Assembly (NCBI RefSeq): GCF_004799035.1
Contig: NZ_MWIO01000027.1
Coordinates: 89,192 to 153,191, forward strand
DNA: 64,000 nucleotides
Direction: 5' to 3'
Source of the DNA: Rhodanobacter lindaniclasticus
Lineage (GTDB): Bacteria; Pseudomonadota; Gammaproteobacteria; Xanthomonadales; Rhodanobacteraceae
The notes under the pieces were generated by a model. That model saw only the letters and a list, made by a program, of their open reading frames with translations. It was not told the origin of the DNA and did no database searches. This document shows positions 54,341 through 63,269 of the stretch, piece after piece; within the stretch, counting starts at the first letter, position 1, and each line of letters starts with the position of its first letter. Position numbers and translations under genes: made by a program.

Positions 54341-54359
54341 TGCGTATCCGGCGGCAACC

Positions 54360-54869
54360 TCAGCCGCGCTGATCCAGCACCTCGTTCCACTCCTTGATCC
54401 GGTCGGCCTGCGCCGCCAGCAAAGCGTCGACGTCGCCGTCCACGGTGACCTTCTCGATCGTGTCACCCTGCTGGATCGCGTTGACCACGTCCATGTCGGA
54501 GGCGTCCAGCACTTCGCCGAACACACTGTGCTTGCCGTCCAGCCACGGCGTCGGACCATGGGTGATGAAGAACTGGCTGCCGTTGGTGCGCGGACCGGCA
54601 TTGGCCATCGACAGCACGCCCGGCTTGTCGTGGCGCAGCGACGGGTTGAACTCGTCCTCGAACTTGTAGCCCGGGCCGCCACGGCCACTGCCTTCGGGGC
54701 AACCGCCCTGGATCATGAAATCGGCGATCACGCGATGGAACGAGAGGCCGTCGTAGTAGCCGCGCTTCGCCAGGTTGACGAAACTGGCGACCGTCACCGG
54801 TGCCTTGTCTTCGTGCAGGCGCAGGTGGATCGGGCCGCGGTTGGTGGTGAAGGTGACGTTGATGGTCAT
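54360..54869 (-). CDS. ppiB: Peptidyl-prolyl cis-trans isomerase, cyclophilin type (PpiB-like)
   Basis: 169 residues, no signal peptide, so cytoplasmic. Cyclophilin active-site residues are visible: Arg in [15 protein letters not shown], Phe/Gln in [10 protein letters not shown], and the HSVFGEVL loop. AAGGA precedes the ATG. A strong terminator follows. Confidence 0.94.
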   Translation of the reverse strand: MTINVTFTTNRGPIHLRLHEDKAPVTVASFVNLAKRGYYDGLSFHRVIADFMIQGGCPEGSGRGGPGYKFEDEFNPSLRHDKPGVLSMANAGPRTNGSQFFITHGPTPWLDGKHSVFGEVLDASDMDVVNAIQQGDTIEKVTVDGDVDALLAAQADRIKEWNEVLDQRG

Positions 54870-54943
54870 GGCGATCCTTGAGGCTGGGGCGAAAGACCGG
54901 AAGGATAACCCAGCAGCCGGCCGCAGCCGTGAACGGATGATCC

Positions 54944-56587
54944 TCAGTGCGTCGCCGCCGGCTTCGGCGCCGCCTGCAGCAACTGGTGCAGTTCGAGATA
55001 GACCGCATTGGTCCAGCCGAAGCCGATTACGTTGGTGGTGTAGCCCGCGGTGATCTTCACGTCCGCATTGCCCAGCGCCATGTTGTATTTCTCGCGGATG
55101 GTGCCGTCATGGGCGAAGCCGGTGTCCACCGTGGCCATGAACTTGCGCGCCAGGCGCCTGGCGTCGTCATGGAAACCGTAGGCATCCAGGCCCGAGATCG
55201 CCAGCCAGTTGGTAGGTGCCCAGCCGAACGGCTCGTCCCATTGCGCACCGCTGCCGAGGTCGTCCATCGACAGACCGCCCTTGCGTTCGAACACGGCCAG
55301 CTGCTTCTCCAGCGCGGCTGCCTGCGCCTTGCTGGCCAATCCGGCCCACAGTGGCCAGTAGGTGGTGACGTAGGGCTGCGCGGAAGCCGTGCCCGCGGTG
55401 AAGTCGTAGTCCATGAACATGCCCCGGTCGGGCTGCCACAGATACTTGTCCATCGCTGCCTTGCGCGCGGCGGCTGCGGCCGCCCACTGCCTGGCCTCGG
55501 CCACCTTGCCCAACTGCAGGGCGAAGTCGTGCAGGTCGCGCTCGTAGCGATACAGCAGGCTGTTGAGGCCCACGCCGGCGTAGTGATGGGTGGTGCCGCC
55601 ATACGGGCCGAAGTGGAAATTGGTGTCGAAGCCGGACTCGCGCATGGCGCGGTCGCCCAGGTAGTAATCGGCGCTCAGCCGATAGCCCTGCGACCAGGCG
55701 CCGGCGCAGACACTGGACGCCTCGATGTCGCAACTGGTGGTTTTCAGGCGCGCCGCCTCGGCGGCGTCGGGATGCTCGGCAGCCTTGACCAGGTAGCCGG
55801 GGTCTTTCTCCGGATGTGCCAGCACCCGGTCGATCACGCTGCGGTAGTAGGTGCTGTCGCGCATTTCCGGCACCGGGCCCTGGCCGAGATCGAAGTAGCG
55901 CGCCAGGCCGGTATCGCCGGCGCGATGCTCCGGCCGGGTCCAGATGTGGTAATTGGCCACCGCCAGCGGATAGGCGTGGACCAGCCACGCATGCCGCTCG
56001 GCTTCGCTCTTGAAGGCGCCGGGCACGGCCAGCACGTCGCCGATCATGCGCGAGAGAAACGGCGGCTGCGAGCGGGTCAGGTAGTAGGTGCGGTTGGCGT
56101 TGAGCACGCCGCCGTAGTGCTCGACCTCGAACAGCATGTTGTCGGTCATGTCGCGGGCCAGCTCGACGCGCCCGTCGGCCAGCAGACCGAGCTGGATGAA
56201 GTAGCTGTCCCAGCCGTACATCTCGTTGAACCATCCGCCCGGCACCACGTAGGGTTTGGGCAGGTAGAGCAGGCCTTCGGCCGGCAGCGTGGCCGGCATC
56301 AGGTCACCAAGCTTTTCGATGCGCCGAGGCAGCGTGTGCACGTCGATCCTGCAGCGCTGCCTGATGTCGGCCATCGCCACCGGCATCGGAAAGCCGGCCG
56401 GCAGGTAGAGCACCGGGCGCGCGTCCATCTTCGGATCGCGCAGGGCCGAACAATCATCCAGCGCGCGGGTGAGCGTGTCCCACGCCTGGTGGATGTACGC
56501 CTGTGTCTTCGCCGGGTCGGGCGCGGCAGCACTGGCCACAGTGGCGAAGGCCAGCGCCGTGGCGCCAAACAGGGAGACGATCTTCAT
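54944..56587 (-). CDS. treA: Periplasmic trehalase (GH37)
   Basis: 547 residues. Sec signal peptide (about 1-20). GH37 signatures: [15 protein letters not shown] (116-130, signature 1) and [13 protein letters not shown] (signature 2); catalytic Asp candidate in [11 protein letters not shown] and base candidate in IREKYN. Hydrolyses trehalose to two glucose outside the cytoplasm. The E. coli enzyme is 565. No trehalose synthesis or PTS genes are adjacent. Confidence 0.93.
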   Translation of the reverse strand: MKIVSLFGATALAFATVASAAAPDPAKTQAYIHQAWDTLTRALDDCSALRDPKMDARPVLYLPAGFPMPVAMADIRQRCRIDVHTLPRRIEKLGDLMPATLPAEGLLYLPKPYVVPGGWFNEMYGWDSYFIQLGLLADGRVELARDMTDNMLFEVEHYGGVLNANRTYYLTRSQPPFLSRMIGDVLAVPGAFKSEAERHAWLVHAYPLAVANYHIWTRPEHRAGDTGLARYFDLGQGPVPEMRDSTYYRSVIDRVLAHPEKDPGYLVKAAEHPDAAEAARLKTTSCDIEASSVCAGAWSQGYRLSADYYLGDRAMRESGFDTNFHFGPYGGTTHHYAGVGLNSLLYRYERDLHDFALQLGKVAEARQWAAAAAARKAAMDKYLWQPDRGMFMDYDFTAGTASAQPYVTTYWPLWAGLASKAQAAALEKQLAVFERKGGLSMDDLGSGAQWDEPFGWAPTNWLAISGLDAYGFHDDARRLARKFMATVDTGFAHDGTIREKYNMALGNADVKITAGYTTNVIGFGWTNAVYLELHQLLQAAPKPAATH

Positions 56588-56730
56588 GGACGGGCTTCCT
56601 CTTGCGGTGGATCAAGGGCGCTTGAAGAACGCCATGATGGCACCGCACGCCACGGCACCCCAGACACCCGGCCACTGCTCCTGCGTCTCGACGTGACTCG
56701 ACCGGATTTCGAGGTTGAACGCTCAACTTC

Positions 56731-58581
56731 TCAGTGCAGCCCGAGCGCCTGTCGCGTGAGTGCCTGGGCACCGCGCGGCTGCCCCGCCGGCGTGGACACG
56801 CTCTCCGGCCAGGGGGCGTTTTCGTACAGGTGCGCCCACAGTCGGTCGAGCGCGGCGTAGCCGTAGGGCAGCAGCGGCAGATGGCGTTCGCCGAAACCAG
56901 GCAGCGGCAGGAACGCATCGAAATGCTGCGCGTGCGGCACCTTCCAGTACAGCGGCCGGCGGCCCTCTTCGCGCAGCCAGGCGACATAGGGCTCGGAGCT
57001 GAAGGTGGTCGGCAGCAGGCCGTCGTCGGCGCCGTGCACCACCCACAGCGGCAGGTCGGCGCGCGGCAGCTTCGCCGCCGTGGCTGCGACCGAGGCCTGC
57101 AGCATCTGCGCGGCCGGCTGGTCGCCCGTCCACAGCGCGCGCAGGCAATCCTCGCCGACCAGCGTCGGATCGGGCGACACGTTGACACCCCCGAACAGCC
57201 CCACGCCATTGCCCGGCGGAATGCCGGAGGCGTCGGCCCACCACGCCGCGCGTGCCACCGGATCCGTCACACCCGGCAGTACGCCGACCCCCGTCGGCGC
57301 GTAATGGAACCCGCATGGCATGTCGGCGGGGCCGCGGCGCAGATAGGCCGAGGCGTAGCCGGCGGTGACCACGCGCCACAGGTCGAACGCGGTGGTGCTG
57401 GCTGCGGTGGCCATTGCCGCATCGTTCCAGCCGCGCTGCTGCAGATAGTGATGCGCCTGCGCCGACTGCTCGGCCAGCGTATTGCCTGGCAGCTTGCCTT
57501 GCGCGCGCAGGCTGGCGCAGCGCAGCGACCACGCCGGCGGCGGCTGACGGGTTGCGCCGCGCGCCATGGGCGTGTCGTCGAAGCGTGCGTCGGCCAGCGC
57601 GCACGGCAGCCAGATCGCCGCTTCGGTCGCGTAGTCGTACAGCGATCGGCCGCCAGCGGCGGCGTAGACGTTGGGTTCCAGCGCCACCACGCCGGCGAAG
57701 AAGCCGTCGTGGTCGAGCCCTGCCGCCTGCAACACCGCGCCACCGCCGTTGGAGATGCCGGTGGCGATGATCTTCGTGTTCTGCGCCGTGAACGGCGCTT
57801 CGCCGGGATAGGCGCGGTCGAGCATGGCCAGGCCGAACTGCGCCGCCTGGATCACGTCCCGGCCCCAGTCCGCCTCCGGATTGTCGCCGGAGTGCGCATG
57901 CTTCACCGCGATCCCCGCGCCGGCGGCGGCCGGCGGCGGCTCGAATTCCAGCGCCTGCTCGCCGCGTTTCGCACGCCGGCCGTCCAGCGCCACGCCGCTG
58001 TCGTCGGCATAATCGAAGTAGCCCGAGCCGGTGCCCTTGTCGGTGTAGGCCACCGCGCAACCGCGCGGCAGACCCCAGGCACCGGCCACGGCGATCGCGC
58101 CGTAGATGCCGCGCGAACCGGAGGAGGCGGTCACCACCAGGCAGCGCTTCGCGCGGTCGAAATTGTCGGGCAGTTGCAGCAGCACCCGATGCGGCGAACG
58201 CGCCCCCGGCAGCTGCGCGAACATCTGGTACTCACGCCCGGGAACATTCGGCACGCCTCCGTACACGCTGCCGTAACCGCCCAGCGGACCGAGGTCGGCA
58301 ATGCCTTTCCAGCTGGTCTGGATCGCCCGGCGGCGCAGCTCCGCCGCGGTGGGGGCCAGCGGATTGACGAACGACACCGGCAAGCCGGCCAATCCGGTCA
58401 GGCCCAGGCCGGCGCTGAGCAGGTCGTCGTGGCCGCGGTGGTCGGTGGCAAGCACCTTGCCCAGTTCCAGCTCATGCATCGTCGCCCCTCGTGTGATCGG
58501 CCCTTCGGCACAAGCGGACAGCATGACGGAAACCAGCACGCAGATGCAGGGCGCAGCCAACCAGCGAAGGGACAGGTTCAT
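56731..58581 (-). CDS. D-(-)-3-hydroxybutyrate oligomer hydrolase, lipoprotein
   Basis: 616 residues. Signal peptide II with lipobox LSAC, Cys at 24. Resembles the 3HB-oligomer hydrolase family (Ralstonia type), with the nucleophile elbow TGISNGGGA, a PNVPGREYQ N-terminal motif, and C-terminal VVHGADDGLLP (Asp) and VPHAQHFDAF (His). It would cleave short hydroxybutyrate oligomers released from PHB. It follows on the minus strand upstream of treA; GTTGA...TCAAC at 56714-56727 lies just past its stop. Confidence 0.88.
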   Translation of the reverse strand: MNLSLRWLAAPCICVLVSVMLSACAEGPITRGATMHELELGKVLATDHRGHDDLLSAGLGLTGLAGLPVSFVNPLAPTAAELRRRAIQTSWKGIADLGPLGGYGSVYGGVPNVPGREYQMFAQLPGARSPHRVLLQLPDNFDRAKRCLVVTASSGSRGIYGAIAVAGAWGLPRGCAVAYTDKGTGSGYFDYADDSGVALDGRRAKRGEQALEFEPPPAAAGAGIAVKHAHSGDNPEADWGRDVIQAAQFGLAMLDRAYPGEAPFTAQNTKIIATGISNGGGAVLQAAGLDHDGFFAGVVALEPNVYAAAGGRSLYDYATEAAIWLPCALADARFDDTPMARGATRQPPPAWSLRCASLRAQGKLPGNTLAEQSAQAHHYLQQRGWNDAAMATAASTTAFDLWRVVTAGYASAYLRRGPADMPCGFHYAPTGVGVLPGVTDPVARAAWWADASGIPPGNGVGLFGGVNVSPDPTLVGEDCLRALWTGDQPAAQMLQASVAATAAKLPRADLPLWVVHGADDGLLPTTFSSEPYVAWLREEGRRPLYWKVPHAQHFDAFLPLPGFGERHLPLLPYGYAALDRLWAHLYENAPWPESVSTPAGQPRGAQALTRQALGLH

Positions 58582-58679
58582 CGCGACACCATAGCAAGCG
58601 CGCGAAGCGTCGCCATCGTACGAAAGTCCAGCGGCATGACGGCCGCAACTCGACAGCGGCAGTCCGTCCGGCTACCTTG

Positions 58680-59345
58680 ATGGTCATGCCGAGTCTGTTG
58701 ATCGCCGACGACCACCCGCTGTTCCGTGCCGCCTTGCGCCAGGCCGCCGAGCACAGCCTGGCCGACTGCGCCGTGCACGAGGCCACTGACCTGGCCACCG
58801 CACTGGCCGCGTTGCGCGCGGACCCGGACATCGACCTGGTGCTGCTCGACCTGCACATGCCGGGCAGCCACGGTCTCACCGGCCTGGCCGCGGTGCGCGG
58901 CCAGCACCCGGCGGTCGCCGTGCTGGTGGTGTCGGCCCACGACGAGCCGCAGGTGGTGCGCCGCGTGCTCGACCACGGCGCCGCCGGTTTCATCTGCAAG
59001 AGCGCCAGCCCCGCCGAGATCGGTGCGGCGATCCGGCAGGTGCTCGACTGCGGCAGCTGGCTGCCCGCCGCACTCGCCGATGCCGTCGCCGCCCTGCCCG
59101 CCGATTCCACCGACACCGATCTGGCCAGCCGGCTGGCCCGGTTGACCGAACAGCAGTCACGGGTACTCGCCCTGCTCGCCGAGGGGCTGCTGAACAAGCA
59201 GATCGCCGACCGCCTGTCGATCCAGGAACGTACGGTGAAGGCGCACGTCACGGCGATCTTCGAGAAGCTCCGGGTGCGCAATCGCACGCAGGCCGGCATG
59301 CTGTTGCGATCGCTCGACCTGGGCGAGCCAGGACGGGTGGGATAG
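58680..59345 (+). CDS. LuxR/NarL-type response regulator
   Basis: 221 residues: receiver domain with D57 (LVLLDLHMPG), conserved T/S and K (VVSAHDEP, FICKSASPAE), and a C-terminal LuxR helix-turn-helix (LTEQQSRVLALLAEGLLNKQIADRL). ATG at 58680 or 58686; neither has a clear ribosome binding site. The hybrid histidine kinase at the right edge is a candidate partner, though five genes or ORFs separate them. Confidence 0.88.
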   Translation: MVMPSLLIADDHPLFRAALRQAAEHSLADCAVHEATDLATALAALRADPDIDLVLLDLHMPGSHGLTGLAAVRGQHPAVAVLVVSAHDEPQVVRRVLDHGAAGFICKSASPAEIGAAIRQVLDCGSWLPAALADAVAALPADSTDTDLASRLARLTEQQSRVLALLAEGLLNKQIADRLSIQERTVKAHVTAIFEKLRVRNRTQAGMLLRSLDLGEPGRVG

Positions 59346-59532
59346 CCGCACTCGGCAACACACGCCACGACACCGCCCCCGGGAGTTTCCATCCGTGGCC
59401 GGCCAGGCGCACACTGCGCACGCCCGGATCGAGACGCCTCTGTCCCGTTCCCGGAGGATGGGCGCCACCACATGATCTCGTTCCTCGCGCCGGCGGGTTA
59501 GCTCGCGGCGCGTGACTTCATCCCTCAGAAAG

Positions 59533-61233
59533 ATGTCGGCCATGAATATGTCGCGTCGTCTTCGCCTCGTCGCCCTGGTCGGATGGATGCTGTGGTCGGT
59601 CGTGCTGACCGGCGCGCAGGCGCGCGACACCGCACCGATGCAAACCATCGCCGGCCTCGGCAGCATCTCGTTCCCCACCTCGACCCGTTCGACCGCCGCA
59701 CAAGCCGCCTTCCTGCGCGGCGCCCTGCTGTTGCACCTGTTCGAGTATCCCGACGCCGCCAAGGCATTCCGCGAGGCCCGGCAACTGGACCCGGGCTTCG
59801 CCATGGCCTATTGGGGTGAGGCGATGACGTACAACCACGGCATCTGGAACCAGCTCGATGCCGATGCCGGCCGCGCGGCACTCGACCGGCTCGGCCCTAC
59901 CCCGGCCGCGCGCGCCGCCATGGCACCGACGCCGCGCGAGAAGGCCTGGCTCGCCGCCGTGGAAATCCTGTATTCCGGCCACGGCACCAAGCCGGAACGC
60001 GACGCGCAGTACGACCAGGCGATGGAGCGACTGGCCAGGGCCTGGCCGCATGACAACAACGCCCAGCTCTTCCATGCGCTGGCGCTGATGGGACGCAGCG
60101 AAGGCGTGCGCGACGTCCCCGCCTATCTGCGCGCCGGGGTCATCGCCGAGCGCATCTTCCGCATGAACCCGCACGATCCCGGCGCGGCGCACTACTGGAT
60201 CCACGCAATGGACGATCCCGCCCACGCCGCCGGCGCACTGGAGCCGGCGCGCGCGCTGTCGAAAATCGCGCCCGACGCCGCCCACGCCCAGCACATGACC
60301 TCGCACATCTTCATGGCGCTCGGTTTGTGGGATGACGTGGCGAAGGCCAACGAGGTGGCGATGCGCGTGGTCAATGCCCAGGCCAAAGCCGCGGGCCGCC
60401 CGCTCGCCGAGTGCGGCCACTACATGGAATGGCTGGAGTACGCCTACTACCAGCAGGGTCGTTTCCGCGATGCCGAAAAGGCGCTGCAGGCATGCCGGCA
60501 GTCGATCGAGCCCTCGACAGCCTGGGCCAACGCCCACGCCGACCGACTCGCCACGATGCAAAGCACGCCGGCGAAGTTCGCGCATATGCTCAACGAGTCG
60601 CTGTTGCAGATGCGCGCGATCGCCGTGGTCGAATCCGGCGATGGCAACGGCCCGGCCGCACACACCGTGGTGAACACGAACGGCATGGGCCCGGACGCCG
60701 GCTGGAACGACTTCGTCGATGGCTATGCCGCGATCGAACGCCACGACCTGCCGGCCGCCCAGAAATCGCTGGCCGCGCTGTCGGCGCGGCACACCGGCAG
60801 CGAGACCTCAGACGACACGCAGACGAGCAGCTACCTGGCCATCCTCCGGGACGACCTCGGCGGCATGCTGGCGATCGGCGAGGGCAAGCCGCAGGCTGGC
60901 GTGGATGCCATCCGCCGTGCGGCCCGCCGCTACGAAACGCTGGCGTTCGACTTCGGGCCGCCGGTACCGATCAAGCCGCCACACGAACTGCTGGGCGAAC
61001 AGTTGCTCAAGCAAGGCAACACCACCGATGCCCGCACGGCGTTCGGGACTGCACTGAAAAACGCACCCCGGCGCACCCGGTCCCTGCTCGGCCGCGCCCG
61101 CGCGGAATCGGCCGGCGGCGACGTTGCGGCAGCCACCGCCACCTACAAGGAACTGGTGACCATCTGGCACGGCGCCGATGCGGATCTGCCGGAGCTGGCC
61201 GAAGCAAAGGAGTACGTCGCGGCACATCCGTGA
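59533..61233 (+). CDS. Exported TPR-repeat protein of unknown function
   Basis: About 566 residues, signal peptide ending GAQA. Multiple helical pairs of TPR type (AAKAFREARQLDPGFAMAYWGEA, and ALQAC... later). Conserved-looking segments NPHDPGAAHYWIHAMDDP and HAQHMTSHIFMALGLWDDV contain several His residues, which may bind metal. I recognise it as a recurrent 'TPR repeat-containing' family without a known activity. Several ATGs at 59533, 59542 and 59548 are possible. Confidence 0.8.
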   Translation: MSAMNMSRRLRLVALVGWMLWSVVLTGAQARDTAPMQTIAGLGSISFPTSTRSTAAQAAFLRGALLLHLFEYPDAAKAFREARQLDPGFAMAYWGEAMTYNHGIWNQLDADAGRAALDRLGPTPAARAAMAPTPREKAWLAAVEILYSGHGTKPERDAQYDQAMERLARAWPHDNNAQLFHALALMGRSEGVRDVPAYLRAGVIAERIFRMNPHDPGAAHYWIHAMDDPAHAAGALEPARALSKIAPDAAHAQHMTSHIFMALGLWDDVAKANEVAMRVVNAQAKAAGRPLAECGHYMEWLEYAYYQQGRFRDAEKALQACRQSIEPSTAWANAHADRLATMQSTPAKFAHMLNESLLQMRAIAVVESGDGNGPAAHTVVNTNGMGPDAGWNDFVDGYAAIERHDLPAAQKSLAALSARHTGSETSDDTQTSSYLAILRDDLGGMLAIGEGKPQAGVDAIRRAARRYETLAFDFGPPVPIKPPHELLGEQLLKQGNTTDARTAFGTALKNAPRRTRSLLGRARAESAGGDVAAATATYKELVTIWHGADADLPELAEAKEYVAAHP

Positions 61234-61293
61234 GCAACGCCTTGGCGAAAGTCCCGCGAAGGCGGCTCGGGCATGCCTCAACAAACGCAGCCC

Positions 61294-62244
61294 TCAGGCG
61301 AAGTGCGTGGCATCGACCTCGCTGCGCGTCGGCGCCATGAAGTACTCGTGCAGGTATTTCTCGCCTTCGTCGCAGAACACCGTCACCACCGTCTTCAACT
61401 CCGGGAAATTCTTGCGGATGCGCTGCGCCGCCAGCATGTGCGCGCCGGAACTGGGGCCGCAGAACAGGCCGTGACGGCGCGCCAGCCGTTTCATCTCGGT
61501 CACCGCATCGACGCTCGACACCGACAGCACCTCGTTCACCAGGCTGGCGTGGCGTTCGAAGATGCCTGGCACGAAGCCGTCGGAAATGCCTTCGATGGTG
61601 TGCGAGGCGATCTCGCCGCACAGGATCGTGCACGATTCGGACGGCTCCATCGCGAACAGCCGCACATCAGGATTGACCGCGCGGAACGCCTGACCCACGC
61701 CGATCAGCGTGCCGCCCGTACCCACGCCGAGCACCAGCGCATCGGGCACGCGACCGGCGGGGAGCTGGGCGAGGATTTCCGGGCCGAGGATCTCGCGGTT
61801 CTCCTCCACGTTCCATTCCGACTCGAACTGGCTGGGGCAGAAATAACCGGGCTGTGCACCCAGTTCCTTCGCCCGCGCCAGCGCCTCGTTGACGTGGAAG
61901 TTACCGCAGAACAATACCTCGGCGCCGAACGCGCGCGAGATCGCCACGCGCTCGCTGGACAGGCCCTCCGGCATCACCACCTGCATGCGGTAGCCCTTCA
62001 CCGCGGCCACCATCGACAAGGCGTTGCCGGTATTGCCGCTGGTCGCCTCCACGATGGTGTCGCCGGGCTTGAGCAAGCCTTCGCGCTCGGCGCGCTCGAT
62101 CATGTACTTGGCGATGCGCGCCTTGATCGAACCGGACGGGTTGAGGAATTCGATCTTGGCGTAGACGCCCTCGATGTCGAGCAGCGGCGTGTCGCCGACG
62201 GCATCGAGGATGGTGTCGGAGACCGTGGCAAAGCGGGTGCTCAT
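61294..62244 (-). CDS. PLP-dependent cysteine synthase (O-acetylserine sulfhydrylase family)
   Basis: 316 residues. PLP lysine in the NPSGSIKARIA motif near residue 42, substrate loop TSGNTGNAL, phosphate loop GTGGTLIG and the C-terminal GPSSGAHM. Forms L-cysteine from O-acetylserine and sulfide; thus linked in pathway to cysIJ at the left end, though not in operon. CysK versus CysM is not resolvable by eye. The ATG is one base from the stop of the upstream gene. Confidence 0.88.
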   Translation of the reverse strand: MSTRFATVSDTILDAVGDTPLLDIEGVYAKIEFLNPSGSIKARIAKYMIERAEREGLLKPGDTIVEATSGNTGNALSMVAAVKGYRMQVVMPEGLSSERVAISRAFGAEVLFCGNFHVNEALARAKELGAQPGYFCPSQFESEWNVEENREILGPEILAQLPAGRVPDALVLGVGTGGTLIGVGQAFRAVNPDVRLFAMEPSESCTILCGEIASHTIEGISDGFVPGIFERHASLVNEVLSVSSVDAVTEMKRLARRHGLFCGPSSGAHMLAAQRIRKNFPELKTVVTVFCDEGEKYLHEYFMAPTRSEVDATHFA

Positions 62245-62245
62245 G

Positions 62246-62587
62246 TCAGTGCCCCTCGTGCGCGTGCTGCATCACGTCCAGCGCCAGCGCGGAATGCGCG
62301 TAGGCGGCGCCGGCGCGCATTTCGGAGGCAACCCAGATCGCCTCCATGATCTGCTGTTCGGTGGCGCCCTGCTTGAGTGCTTCGGCGGTGTGGCCCTTGA
62401 TGCAGTACGGGCACTGCGTGGTATGCGCCACCGCCACCGCGATCAGCTGCTTGGTGACATTGGGCAAGGCGCCGTCGGCAAACACCGCGGCGCTGAAAGC
62501 CTTGAAGGCCTGCAGCGGTCCGGGCGCCAGCTCGCGGCGCTTGCGCGCCAGTTCCACGGTGGAAGGGGGATACATTGGTGACTCCAT
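62246..62587 (-). CDS. Carboxymuconolactone decarboxylase/AhpD-like protein
   Basis: 113 residues with the AhpD-type CxxC motif CPYCIKGHT and a distal EAIWVASEMRAGAAYAHSA helix. CMD-family proteins of this size act as alkylhydroperoxidase-like disulfide reductases or peroxidases. AGGAG is eight bases before the ATG at 62587 (MESPMYPPS); a second ATG at 62575 is possible. The cysteine synthase begins one base after the stop, so the two form an operon. Confidence 0.87.
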   Translation of the reverse strand: MESPMYPPSTVELARKRRELAPGPLQAFKAFSAAVFADGALPNVTKQLIAVAVAHTTQCPYCIKGHTAEALKQGATEQQIMEAIWVASEMRAGAAYAHSALALDVMQHAHEGH

Positions 62588-62669
62588 GGGGTTTGCTCCT
62601 GTTCGTTTCTCGGACGTGCGCGCCCGCTCGCCGAGCGGCGAACGGACGCGCAGGAATGGGCCGCTCGCT

Positions 62670-62807
62670 TCAGAGCGGTGGTCGCGACGTGCCCAGCACC
62701 CAGCCCGGCGGATCGCTGGCGGGAAAGCTCTGCGCGAGCTGATCGTCGACACGTCGTTCGCGCCGTTCGCGCGACTGGCGCGGATCGCTCGGTGCTTGCC
62801 GCCGCAT
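62670..62807 (-). CDS. Small protein with SFPASDPPGW motif, unknown function
   Basis: About 45 residues: basic N-terminus rich in Arg, then DDQLAQSFPASDPPGWVLG. The (S/T)FPASDPP core recurs in short uncharacterised proteins of proteobacteria that I recall, supporting it as real. Start uncertain: ATG at 62807 or 62861. No clear ribosome binding site. Confidence 0.5.
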   Translation of the reverse strand: MRRQAPSDPRQSRERRERRVDDQLAQSFPASDPPGWVLGTSRPPL

Positions 62808-62814
62808 GTCGGAT

Positions 62815-63204
62815 TCACCCGCCCTTCCGCATCGTTTCATGGTTGTGTGTGCACCAGACATGGCGCCAAGCGGGCGTCGCGTGCCCTGACCTTAGGTGCC
62901 GCGGCACGCAGCGGCGCTGATCCACGTCAGGGAATGGCCGGATCACCGGCATGATGGGTGTGGGCCGGTGAAAGCGCCGTGGTCGCAGGCGACCGAAGAT
63001 CAGGTATCGGGTCGCCCCGAAGTCCGGCGCCCCGAACTTGAACGCCAGCAGCAAACCTGCTGCCGTGGCGATCACCAGACAGATCGTGGCGGTGGCGACG
63101 TACGCCCTGAATGCCGCAGCCAGCGCACGATCGCTTCCGCCTGCCCTATCGCGCGGAGTGCCGCTGCACTTGCCTGCATCGTTCCATTCCGTCGAATCCG
63201 GCAT
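62815..63204 (-). CDS. Possible small membrane protein (low confidence)
   Basis: An open frame of 129 codons with a hydrophilic N-terminus and one credible hydrophobic helix (VATATICLVIATAAGLLLAF). Codon use is normal around the helix but deteriorates after it, where the frame overlaps no known motif. It may be a truncated or frameshifted gene. This is the only content seen in the roughly 460-base stretch 62808-63269. Confidence 0.3.
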   Translation of the reverse strand: MPDSTEWNDAGKCSGTPRDRAGGSDRALAAAFRAYVATATICLVIATAAGLLLAFKFGAPDFGATRYLIFGRLRPRRFHRPTPIMPVIRPFPDVDQRRCVPRHLRSGHATPAWRHVWCTHNHETMRKGG

Positions 63205-63269
63205 GGCGACCACCCGGGCGTCGAGCCTCATGACCATGAAAATCGATCCGGGTGCAGCATTGATCCAGG

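Noticed and set aside
56714..56727. GTTGA/TCAAC inverted repeat as a LacI-type operator for treA
   Set aside because: It is only five bases per arm, lies just outside the end of the neighbouring gene and more than 100 bases upstream of treA; too short to support a claim alone.
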